Assembly: GCA_021158865.1 (NCBI GenBank) | Contig: JAGGSX010000117.1 | Span: forward strand, 1-8,415 | Direction: 5' to 3' | Length of the DNA: 8,415 nt | Source: Thermoplasmata archaeon | Lineage (GTDB): Archaea; Thermoplasmatota; E2; UBA202; JdFR-43 | Part shown: piece after piece, positions 1 to 7,200 of the stretch | How the letters are laid out: each line of letters begins with the position of its first letter | Numbering within the stretch: the stretch's first letter is position 1 | Position numbers and translations under genes: made by a program | Notes under the pieces: generated by a model | Databases searched by the model: none | What the model was told of the DNA's origin: nothing | Seen by the model: the letters and a program-made list of their open reading frames with translations, nothing else

Positions 1-6
1 TAACAT
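1..6 (-). CDS. Start of an unidentified minus-strand gene, cut by the window edge
   Basis: Only the start codon ATG (6 to 4) and a second codon TTA (3 to 1, Leu) lie inside the window, so nothing can be said about the product. The call rests on the upstream sequence: reading the minus strand, an AGGAGGTG box at 20 to 13 matches the expected complement of the 16S rRNA 3' end over 8 bases and sits 6 bases before the ATG. The gene would be the next downstream member of the rubredoxin / flavodiiron unit, about 35 bases beyond the end of the transporter remnant. It could still be a chance match, since only two codons are visible. Confidence 0.5.
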
Positions 7-12
7 TTTGCC

Positions 13-20
13 CACCTCCT
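13..20 (-). promoter_or_regulatory. Strong Shine-Dalgarno site for the edge gene
   Basis: Read on the minus strand the bases are AGGAGGTG, followed by a 6-base spacer (GGCAAA) and ATG. It is the longest anti-16S match I noticed in the window; the other genes have shorter or no such boxes. A TTATAAAA stretch lies just before it, too close to the start to act as a TATA box for a leaderless transcript, so its role is uncertain. Confidence 0.6.
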
Positions 21-41
21 TTTATAATGCGGGGGCGGGCT

Positions 42-344
42 TTAACATATCATCAAAGCACTCTGGCTTGATGCACAGAGTTTTCCAAAATAACCTGTAA
101 AAAATTTCATCATGAGTGCAATTTCCATAGAAAATTCTGGAAAAGTCTGGATAGATAGAAGGATTTCTTCTGTAAATTTTATTTCTGAAATTGCAACAAA
201 AAATAAGGATGGCAAAGCAAAATAATAAACATAGGCAGATAAAATACGTTCATCACCTTCTTTAAGAATGTTCGCTTTTCTTGATAAAAATCCAAGGGAA
301 ATTAGTATTAGGAGGGGAATTATTGCATTGAGTGCAACGTTCAT
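42..344 (-). pseudogene. Truncated auxin-efflux-carrier (AEC) family permease, N-terminal remnant
   Basis: This is a 100-codon frame beginning ATG at 344, directly after the TGA of the flavodiiron gene with no spacer. Residues 1 to about 60 fit the start of AEC-family permeases: a hydrophobic first helix (IIPLLILISLGFLSR, about 8-22), then an acidic LKEGDERILS stretch, then a second hydrophobic run with the family-like YYFALPSLFF. Known members are about 300 residues long with around ten membrane helices. Here the protein ends after 100 residues, and the last ~35 (from about IQTFPEF) are not hydrophobic and do not look like the next helix. I read the other two minus-strand frames over this stretch and neither restores an AEC-like continuation, so a 3' deletion or replacement is more likely than a single frameshift. 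It could instead be an expressed small two-helix protein. Transport function is unlikely. Confidence 0.5.
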
Positions 345-1523
345 TCATAACCCTATGGAATCATGCTTCTCCTTTATCTTCTCTGCCAATTTATCCAGAG
401 CTTTATAATCCTCTCCTTCAGGTAATCCCTTAATAAGCAACGGCTCTAAAAGCTCGATTTTCAAATTGCCCATCGTTGCTTTTAAAATATCAACAGTTCT
501 CCCACCCCATCCATACGAGCCAATTATAGCCGCAAATCTCACCTTCGGGCGCAGGGCATTAGCCAGATAGGCGGTTGCCAAGACGGCGGGATGCGGCCCA
601 GCCAGTACGGTGGGCGTTGCTATAATAATGGAAGCAGCATCTACCAAATCCATTGCAATCTCTCCTAAATCAGTTGTGATTAAGTTTCTTGCCCTCACAT
701 CAATTTTTTTATCAGATAAGACATCAACAAGATAATCAACCATTTTTCTTGTGCTATCATGCATTGAAACAAAAGCTATCAATGTAATATTCTTTGGCTT
801 ATCATCAATCCATTCTTTATATGCATTTATTATATACTTCGGCTCATCATAAACTGGGCCATGGCTTGGAGCAATCATTTTTATCTCCTTTTCTTCAATC
901 TTTTTGATATTACTTTCAATGAATTTTCTAAATGGCATCATGATTTCAGCATAATAACGCTTTGCTTCATGATATATCCTATCATAATCCTTTGCAAATG
1001 CATGAGAGGTAGCAACATGAGATCCAAAAAAATCGCATGTGAACATTATTTTATCTTCCTGCAGATATGTTGTCATTGTCTCAGGCCAATGAACCCATGG
1101 AGTCATTATGAATTCCAACGTTTTATCTCCCAAGCTAAGAACATCTCCTTCTTTAATAACCATAAATCTTTCTTCTGGTATATGCAGCAAATCCATCTCA
1201 AATTGCTTGCATTTCTCATTTGTAACTATCTTTGCTTCTGGAAACATTTCAAGCATAAAAGGAAGGCATCCAGAATGATCCTGTTCAGCATGATTGGATA
1301 TTATATAATCTATTTTTTCAACACCCAATTCTTCAATGTTTTTCTTCAATTCCTCCCACTTATATGGCTCTGCAGTATCTATCAATGCTGTTTTCTCACT
1401 CCCAAAAATGATATAGGCATTGTAACTTGTGCCCTGAGGCAATGGTATAAGCTCATCAAAGAGACGGCGGTCCCAGTCGACGGCGCCAACATTATACACG
1501 TTTTCAACAATTTTTCTTATCAT
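345..1523 (-). CDS. fprA: Flavodiiron protein (A-type flavoprotein, rubredoxin:oxygen oxidoreductase type)
   Basis: A soluble 392-residue enzyme that reduces O2 to water (some members reduce NO to N2O) with electrons from rubredoxin. Residues 1 to about 245 form the metallo-beta-lactamase-like diiron domain. The metal ligands are all present: H78-x-E80-x-D82-H83 in NHAEQDHSG, H145 in WVHWPETM, D164 in TCDFFGSH and H221 in PSHGPVYD. Residues about 247 to 392 form the FMN-binding flavodoxin domain, with the phosphate loop SMHDSTRKM (253-261), ATPTVLAGPHP (302-312) and GSYGWGG (335-341). Length is normal for the two-domain family. There is no extra C-terminal rubredoxin or flavin-reductase domain, which fits a separate rubredoxin as donor. 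The ATG overlaps the rubredoxin stop (ATGA), and a GAGGTGG box lies inside the rubredoxin end, so translation is probably coupled. O2 versus NO preference cannot be read from sequence. Confidence 0.96.
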   Translation of the reverse strand: MIRKIVENVYNVGAVDWDRRLFDELIPLPQGTSYNAYIIFGSEKTALIDTAEPYKWEELKKNIEELGVEKIDYIISNHAEQDHSGCLPFMLEMFPEAKIVTNEKCKQFEMDLLHIPEERFMVIKEGDVLSLGDKTLEFIMTPWVHWPETMTTYLQEDKIMFTCDFFGSHVATSHAFAKDYDRIYHEAKRYYAEIMMPFRKFIESNIKKIEEKEIKMIAPSHGPVYDEPKYIINAYKEWIDDKPKNITLIAFVSMHDSTRKMVDYLVDVLSDKKIDVRARNLITTDLGEIAMDLVDAASIIIATPTVLAGPHPAVLATAYLANALRPKVRFAAIIGSYGWGGRTVDILKATMGNLKIELLEPLLIKGLPEGEDYKALDKLAEKIKEKHDSIGL

Positions 1524-1681
1524 TGAACCACCTCAAATTCTTCTTTGGAGGCACCGCAAATTGGACATACCCAGTCAGAAGGCAAATCCTTAAAAGGAGT
1601 GCCAGCTTCTATACCCCCATCTGGATCTCCTGAAGATGGGTCATAAACATATCCGCATATCTTACATCTATATTTTTTCAT
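1520..1681 (-). CDS. Rubredoxin
   Basis: A 53-residue small iron protein. It carries two CxxCG knuckles, C6-K-I-C9-G and C39-P-I-C42-G, that bind one Fe through four cysteines, plus family-typical YVYDP, GDPDGGI, GTPF and LPSDWVCP segments. Rubredoxins are one-electron carriers in the cytoplasm. Here the gene is immediately upstream of the flavodiiron protein and overlaps it by 4 bases, so it is very likely the dedicated electron donor to that enzyme. The start ATG at 1681 is the only sensible one: it gives the usual MKKYRC N-terminus and lies about 25 bases downstream of a TATA-like box, with no Shine-Dalgarno box, suggesting a leaderless or near-leaderless transcript. The electron supplier to rubredoxin is not in the window. 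Confidence 0.96.
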   Translation of the reverse strand: MKKYRCKICGYVYDPSSGDPDGGIEAGTPFKDLPSDWVCPICGASKEEFEVVQ

Positions 1682-1702
1682 GCTTTGTTATAACTCTGTC
1701 AT

Positions 1703-1710
1703 TTTATAAA
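1703..1710 (-). promoter_or_regulatory. TATA-like box of the rubredoxin-flavodiiron unit
   Basis: The palindrome TTTATAAA is centred about 25 bases before the rubredoxin ATG on the minus strand, the spacing expected when transcription starts at or next to the start codon. The rubredoxin gene has no Shine-Dalgarno box, which agrees with that. Because the box is self-complementary it could also be read toward glyA, giving a leader of about 35 bases, but that leader has no ribosome binding site. Confidence 0.55.
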
Positions 1711-1740
1711 TTTTGGGTGAAGCAAGCCCAATCCATCACA

Positions 1741-1762
1741 TTTTTATTTCACTTTTTATTTC
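1741..1762 (+). repeat. 10-base direct repeat just upstream of glyA (possible promoter/operator)
   Basis: TTTTTATTTC occurs at 1741-1750 and again at 1753-1762, a 12-base period, ending 5 bases before the glyA ATG. The first copy lies at about -23 from the start codon and could be the TATA-like element of a leaderless glyA transcript; the second would overlap the start-site region. A paired operator for a regulator is possible. In an AT-rich genome short T/A repeats arise by chance, so this is tentative. Confidence 0.3.
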
Positions 1763-1767
1763 CTATC

Positions 1768-3066
1768 ATGAATTGGCTAAATGAAGCTTTATTTGTTAGG
1801 GAAATGGCTATGAAGAACAATGATCTGTTTGGTTCATCTTTACCCATGATTGCGTCTGAAAACATTTTGTCACCGTTATGCAGGGAAATGCTAATAACAG
1901 ATTTTCATGGGAGATATGCCGAAGGTACACCAAGCAACAGATATTATCAGGGATGCAAATTTTTTGATGAAGTTGAGAGCAAAGCCATAGAACTTGCAAA
2001 AAAATTGTTTGATTGTAAATATGCTGATGTTCGCCCTACTGCTGGAACAGTAGCAAATATGGCAGTTTTTAAGGCTTGGGCTTCGCCGGGAGATAAAGTT
2101 ACGGTGCTTGATACAGCAGATGGCGCTCATATTTCTTATGGGAAGTGGGGAGCAGCTGGTTTAAGAGGCTTGGAATTGCATACATATCCATTTGATAGCG
2201 ATACTATGAATATAGACGTTGATGGGGCAATAAAATTGATAAGGGATGTAGAACCAAAGCTTGCTTTATTCGGTCAGAGCGTTTTTTTATTTCCAACTCC
2301 ATTAAAAGAACTTGCGAGCGTTGCCCATGAAGTGGGAGCTAAAGTTGTCTATGATGCCGCCCATGTTCTTGGGCTTATAGCAGGGGGTGAATTTCAAAAG
2401 CCATTGAAAGAAGGTGCAGATGTTGTAACGGGCTCTACTCATAAAACTTTGCCAGGCCCCCAAGGCGGCATAATTCTCGCCGATAAAGATAGAGAAGAAA
2501 GCAAGGATATTAAATATCTTGACTGGGGAGTTTTTCCTGGTGTTACCTCATCATATCATTTACATCATGTGGCAGCAAAAGCAATTGCATTTGCAGAACA
2601 TCTTGCTTTTGGAAGAGAATATGCCATACAGACAATAAAAAATGCAAAAAAATTAGCAGAAGAATTGTATAATAACGGATTTGATGTTTTAGGAAAAAAT
2701 CATGGATTTACTGAAAGTCATCAGGTTTTATTTAGAGTAGGAAAAGATAAAGGAGGAGAAGCTGCAAAAAAATTGGAAGATGCGGGAATAATCGCAAACA
2801 TGAACATGGTTCCAGGGGATGAACATCCACTGCATCCATCTGGAATAAGGCTTGGTGTTCAAGAACTTACAAGGATTGGAATGAAAGAAGATGAAATGCA
2901 GGAAATTGCAAAATTTTTCAAACGCATTTTGATAGATGGTGAAGAGCCAATAAAAGTTAGAAAAGATGTTATTGAATTTAAGAAAAATTATAGAAAGATT
3001 CATTACTGTTTTTATGAAGGCGAAGATGCCTATAAATATATAGAATTATTGCAGGTGCATCAATGA
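1768..3066 (+). CDS. glyA: Serine hydroxymethyltransferase
   Basis: A 432-residue PLP enzyme interconverting serine and glycine, with transfer of the one-carbon unit to a folate or methanopterin-type carrier. Visible features, numbered from the chosen start: MIASENILSP with the catalytic Glu at 31, RYAEGTPSNRYYQGC with Tyr50 and Tyr59/Tyr60, VVYDAAHVLGL with the PLP-contacting Asp196 and His199, GSTHKTLPGPQGG with the Schiff-base Lys226, and GIRLGVQELTR with the carboxylate-binding Arg361. The NRYYQG form and C-terminal YRKIHYCFYEG look archaeal. The frame is open 44 codons further upstream to 1636, but that extension lies antisense over the rubredoxin start and has no family similarity, so ATG 1768 (MNWLNEAL) is preferred. 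No Shine-Dalgarno box precedes it. The stop overlaps the next gene (ATGA). The pterin type used cannot be told from sequence. Confidence 0.96.
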   Translation: MNWLNEALFVREMAMKNNDLFGSSLPMIASENILSPLCREMLITDFHGRYAEGTPSNRYYQGCKFFDEVESKAIELAKKLFDCKYADVRPTAGTVANMAVFKAWASPGDKVTVLDTADGAHISYGKWGAAGLRGLELHTYPFDSDTMNIDVDGAIKLIRDVEPKLALFGQSVFLFPTPLKELASVAHEVGAKVVYDAAHVLGLIAGGEFQKPLKEGADVVTGSTHKTLPGPQGGIILADKDREESKDIKYLDWGVFPGVTSSYHLHHVAAKAIAFAEHLAFGREYAIQTIKNAKKLAEELYNNGFDVLGKNHGFTESHQVLFRVGKDKGGEAAKKLEDAGIIANMNMVPGDEHPLHPSGIRLGVQELTRIGMKEDEMQEIAKFFKRILIDGEEPIKVRKDVIEFKKNYRKIHYCFYEGEDAYKYIELLQVHQ

Positions 3067-3590
3067 AAATTGCAATAACTGGAACTCCTGGAACTGGAAA
3101 AACAAGTGTTGCAAAAGAATTGAAAAAAGATGGATATAATGTTATTGAAACTGCAGAGATATGCAAGAATTTTGAGATTGGCTATGATTATGCAAGAAAA
3201 AGTAAAATAGTTGATGAAGAAAAGATGGATGAATATATAAAAAGCATAGATGAAAATGGCATTTTATTTATAGAAGGACATATTAGCCATTTGCTTAGTG
3301 TTGATGCTGTTATAATTTTAAGATGTAATCCAGAAGAATTGAAGAAAAGGCTGATGAAGAAAAATTGGGAAGAAAAAAAGATAATGGAGAATGTTGAAGC
3401 AGAAGCACTGGATATAATTCTGGAGAAAGCGATAAAAAAACATGATAAAATATGGGAGATTGATACAACAGATAAAGACGCAAAAACGATTGCAAAAAAA
3501 ATTGAAAAATTGATTAATGATATGCCTCCTTCAAGTTATGGGAATGTTGATTGGAGCAAGTGGTTGGTTGAAAATGCTGGACAGATATAG
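3063..3590 (+). CDS. Fap7/AK6-type adenylate kinase (archaeal putative adenylate kinase)
   Basis: A 175-residue P-loop kinase. The Walker A loop GTPGTGKTS spans residues 7-15, a Walker-B-like strand and family signature ILFIEGHISHLL spans 67-78, and the LID-like segment with CNPEELKKRL and NWEEKKIMENVEAEALD runs about 88-117. The family catalyses phosphate transfer between ATP and AMP; eukaryotic Fap7/hCINAP also acts as an ATPase in late small-subunit rRNA maturation with the uS11 protein, and archaeal members are thought to do the same. It starts in a 4-base ATGA overlap with glyA, with CAGGTG at 3052-3057 as ribosome binding site, and overlaps the next gene by 17 bases. The C-terminal WSKWLVEN tail after residue 160 lies in that overlap region. 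Which activity dominates is not decidable here. Confidence 0.93.
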   Translation: MKIAITGTPGTGKTSVAKELKKDGYNVIETAEICKNFEIGYDYARKSKIVDEEKMDEYIKSIDENGILFIEGHISHLLSVDAVIILRCNPEELKKRLMKKNWEEKKIMENVEAEALDIILEKAIKKHDKIWEIDTTDKDAKTIAKKIEKLINDMPPSSYGNVDWSKWLVENAGQI

Positions 3591-4176
3591 GAGAAAAGTA
3601 GATTTTTTTCTTGAGCCAATTGCAAAGAAAATAAACATGGAAGCAAATTATATTTCTTATCTATCATTAATATTTGCAATAATTTCAGCTATTTTCATAT
3701 ACTTCTCATTCCGTTACCATTATTTTTTATTTTTTTCCTCATTTTCAGTTTTAATAAACGGCTTCTTGGATGCAATAGATGGAAAAATAGCGAGGATTAG
3801 AAAAAAAGAAAGCAAAAAAGGGGATTTCATAGACCATGCAATAGACAGATTTTCAGATGCATTTATTATTGGTGGTATAGCAATATCTCAATGGTGCAAT
3901 AAGTTTATTGGCATTGCAGCAGTTATTGCAGTATTGCTTACAAGCTATATGGGGACGCAAGCTCAGGCAATAGGCTATAAAAGAGTTTATGGCGGCTTGC
4001 TGGGGAGGGCTGACAGGCTTATAATTTTATTTATTTCTATAATAATTCAATATTTTGTACTGAAAATATATTCTTTTTATTTCATTGAATGGGTAATGCT
4101 TTATTTTATTTTTGCAGGCATAATAACAATTGTTCAAAGATATTATAGCATAATTAAATGGCTTGAAATGGGGTGA
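3574..4176 (+). CDS. CDP-alcohol phosphatidyltransferase, probable archaetidylinositol phosphate synthase
   Basis: A 200-residue integral membrane enzyme of phospholipid synthesis. The family signature is complete: D66-x2-D69-G70-x2-A73-R74-x8-G83-x3-D87-x3-D91, which binds metal and CDP-linked substrate. Hydrophobic spans lie at about 27-45, 48-64, 95-126 (probably two) and 148-187 (probably two), giving about six helices. The segment YMGTQAQAIG followed by YGGLLGRADRLI (about 125-150) resembles the archaeal subgroup that joins CDP-archaeol to inositol 1-phosphate; an archaetidylglycerol or other polar-head synthase remains possible. I chose ATG 3574 because MLDRYRRKVDFFLEPIA matches the usual amphipathic start. 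A 19-codon longer frame from 3517 would run through the adenylate kinase gene with an implausible N-terminus. Overlap with the kinase by 17 bases implies co-translation. Confidence 0.88.
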   Translation: MLDRYRRKVDFFLEPIAKKINMEANYISYLSLIFAIISAIFIYFSFRYHYFLFFSSFSVLINGFLDAIDGKIARIRKKESKKGDFIDHAIDRFSDAFIIGGIAISQWCNKFIGIAAVIAVLLTSYMGTQAQAIGYKRVYGGLLGRADRLIILFISIIIQYFVLKIYSFYFIEWVMLYFIFAGIITIVQRYYSIIKWLEMG

Positions 4177-4191
4177 GTTATTAACCATAAA

Positions 4192-4199
4192 TTATATAA
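4192..4199 (+). promoter_or_regulatory. TATA-like box of the large surface-protein gene
   Basis: TTATATAA is centred about 26 bases before the GTG at 4221, the archaeal TATA-to-start-site distance. Transcription would then begin at or just before the start codon. This gives the surface protein its own promoter in the 44-base gap after the lipid synthase gene. A T6 run at 4204-4209 might end the upstream transcript, but it is too short to call a terminator. Confidence 0.5.
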
Positions 4200-4220
4200 C
4201 CAATTTTTTATTAAAGGGGT

Positions 4221-7200
4221 GTGAAATTGAAAGGGGAAATATCGGTTTTGATACTCTTCCTTATGGTTATCCCAAGCTTCTCATACGCACAATCCAAGCC
4301 AGACATATATGTAAAAAATGCAGAAGTTTATCCAGAAACAATTTATGAAGGCGATGAAGTTAGAATAAATTTCACAGTAGGAAATTCTGGAAGTTTGGAA
4401 GCCAAATGCAATGTTGGATTATTTGTTGATAATAGTAGCCAGGCTGTTGACAAAAAAAATGTTTCTCTTGATGCTGGTGAAAGTAAGGAAGAAAGCCTTT
4501 ACTGGATTGCAAAAGAAGGGCATCATGTTATTCTCATTTTTGCAGACTATGACAACATGGTGAATGAGGAAAATGAAGATAATAACATAATAACCATTGA
4601 AGTGGATGTTCTCAAGCCACAATATCCGACTTTTCCGCCGCCGAGCGAAAATGCCAGCTGGTGGAGCCCTGATTGGCATTACAGAGTGGCTGTTACAGTA
4701 TCAATGTTTGGCGAAAGAGAAGGCTATATTTATGAAAATAAGATAATCTATTGCAATATAAATTTTTCATCCCTTATGGAAAAAATCGCCCATTTACAGA
4801 GTGGTAGCTTTTCAAATAGAATATTTTATCCAGATTCTGTCAGGGTTATTGAATATAAGCTTGAGAATAATATATGGACTCCATATAGAAATGTGGGAAG
4901 GGAAATAATATTTTCAGATGATTATGATGCTGCTAAAAATGCAAATGTTACAGTAAAATGGGTTATGACAGGTGACCTGCAACCTCACGAGAGAAGATAT
5001 TATTACGTTTATTGGGATACGCTCGAAAATGGACATAAAAATGGAGAATATGGGAAGATATATTCTGGTATAAAAAATTGTGAATTCGAAGATGTGCATT
5101 CATCTCAATGGAAAAATTACACATCAGGAGCATTGAAATGGGATATTGGTTATGCCAGAGACCCAATAGAAGGAGATAAATGCTACAGCATTCATGCAAA
5201 AGGAATTTATGGCTTTGGGAGGATTTGGCTCAATAACTGCATTGCCAGAATATCACAGCAATTTAAAATTCCTGATGAAGGGCAATCAAAATATATACTG
5301 CATGCAAAAGTTTATGTTCATTCAGATATAGATATTTTTGACTGGAAAATTGCAGTAGAAGGAAATATAGTTGAAAGTGGAGGAGCCACATCGGGCTGGA
5401 TGGAAATAAGCAAGGATATAACTTCTTATTTAAAGGGAAAAACGTCGTCATTGATTTCTTTTTCAGTTGAAACAACCCAGTCAAATGTATATACAGATTC
5501 CCATGAAATAAATGCGTCTATCGATTCGGTCTGGATAGAAACTGAAAATGCAACCGTTAGCTTATACAAAAATGCCACGCATGGATGGTGGGGAAACGTT
5601 TATGGACTGAAAAATAAATATGTCGCTGGTGTGGAAGGAGAGAATAATTTAGATTACATTAAAGTGAAAACATCTGCAGCTCCAAAAGAAGTCGTTGCAA
5701 AATTATACTCTCCAGAATCAAAATTGATGAAAGCATCGATGCCTCTACCTGACCCGAGTTTTGAAGAAGGATACACACAATTCTTTATACCTGATGAAAA
5801 AACTTCAATGGCAGAAATTCAAAACATTGCTCATTATGGAGAAAAGGCAATTGAATTGAGACTAAGCAATTATGAAGGAAAGTTTAAATTTGAAAATGAA
5901 AATGTGAAAAAGGGAGAGGAGGTTGGCTTTAGACAGAATATAACTTATGGGCTACCGATTCAATACATTCCACAGCTTTATTTCTGGTATAAGATAGAGA
6001 AGGCAACATCTTCAAGTTATCTTAATTATACACTTCTTACAGTCGGTTCATCTCCATGCTTCTTAACAATTTATATGGCTGATTTAATAAACGATAATGC
6101 ATGGCATGAATATGCCATACCAGAGAGCATAATTTCATCATGGCGTCATCATGGGGGAAAGCTATCTGCTATTGAAATGAGACTCATTGCAGGTTCTGAT
6201 GGAGCAGAAAATACCATATATATTGACGATATGGGCTATTCTTTCTTACCAAAAAATGCTACAGATAGAACAACGTGGGAAATACATGGTTTTTACAATT
6301 TCACCAAGGGATGCGATGCTGGAAATTGGAGGGTTGATATAACAATGGCAGACGGCTCGGATTATAGAATTGATAAAAGTGCCATCATAAAAGTAGATGC
6401 CGCCGCCGACCTCGATGTTTTTAAAATTGATTGCCCATCAAATCTCAAAGAAGGGCAGACTGGCAAGTTTATTGTTCATGTGAAAAATAATGGACCAAGA
6501 AGCGTTAATTCAACCATTCCGATAAATGTTTCAATAAGTATATATCAGGATATTTCAAATCCAATAAAAATGAGGAAATCCATAGCTGGATTGAATACTG
6601 GAGAGGAAAAAAGCATTGAATTTGAATGGACTGCTTTATATGGGAATGCATCATACAATGGAGCATGGCATATAATGGCAAGGATAAATGAAGAGAATGT
6701 TATACCAGAATGGGACAAAACAAATAACTGGCGTATTGCCAATGTTGAAGTTGAACCACGCCCTGATATGGAGATAAAAATGGATGATGTATTGTTTACG
6801 CCATCCCATCCTTCGGCAGGAGAAAACTTAAATATTTCTATAATTGTTCATAATATTGGATATAAATCAGGAGATGCAAAATTGAATGTTTATGAAAAAA
6901 AAGCTGGTGAAAGAAAATATCTGATTATATATAATGAAAGCAAAATTATTGGAGAGCAATCTTGGGAAAAATTTTACTTAAAATGGAATGCAAGCAATGG
7001 AACTTATAATATAAAAATTGAAGTTGAATGCAATGATGAAATAAACAATGCAAATAATGTTGTTATAAAAGATATAAAAGTGGGAGGAGATATTGATGCA
7101 AGTCCACCATTTATAAAAAGCATAAGGGCAAATCCTTCCGTGCAGGATTTAGGAGAAAAAATAAACATATCTGCAGAAATATATGATAATGAGACAACAA

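Noticed and set aside
42..180. Possible single frameshift restoring the AEC transporter
   Set aside because: Reading the other two minus-strand frames gave no hydrophobic AEC-like continuation; one stops quickly and the other reads as an unrelated Cys-containing sequence ending before the next gene.
861..1526. 221-codon plus-strand frame opposite the flavodiiron gene
   Set aside because: It is antisense to a gene with complete catalytic motifs, and its translation has no recognisable family or protein-like composition.
1636..1767. 44-codon N-terminal extension of serine hydroxymethyltransferase
   Set aside because: It overlaps the 5' end of the rubredoxin gene on the other strand and crosses the divergent promoter region; the family starts near MNWLNEAL.
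3517..3573. 19-codon upstream extension of the lipid synthase
   Set aside because: It lies inside the adenylate kinase gene in another frame and is unlike family N-termini; ATG 3574 gives the usual start.
4204..4209. T6 run as transcription terminator after the lipid synthase
   Set aside because: Such runs are common in this AT-rich sequence, and it overlaps the presumed promoter region of the next gene; not enough to call.
4163..4348. 61-codon plus-strand frame between the lipid synthase and the surface protein
   Set aside because: It overlaps the end of one gene, the promoter-like box and the signal-peptide region of the next, and encodes nothing recognisable.
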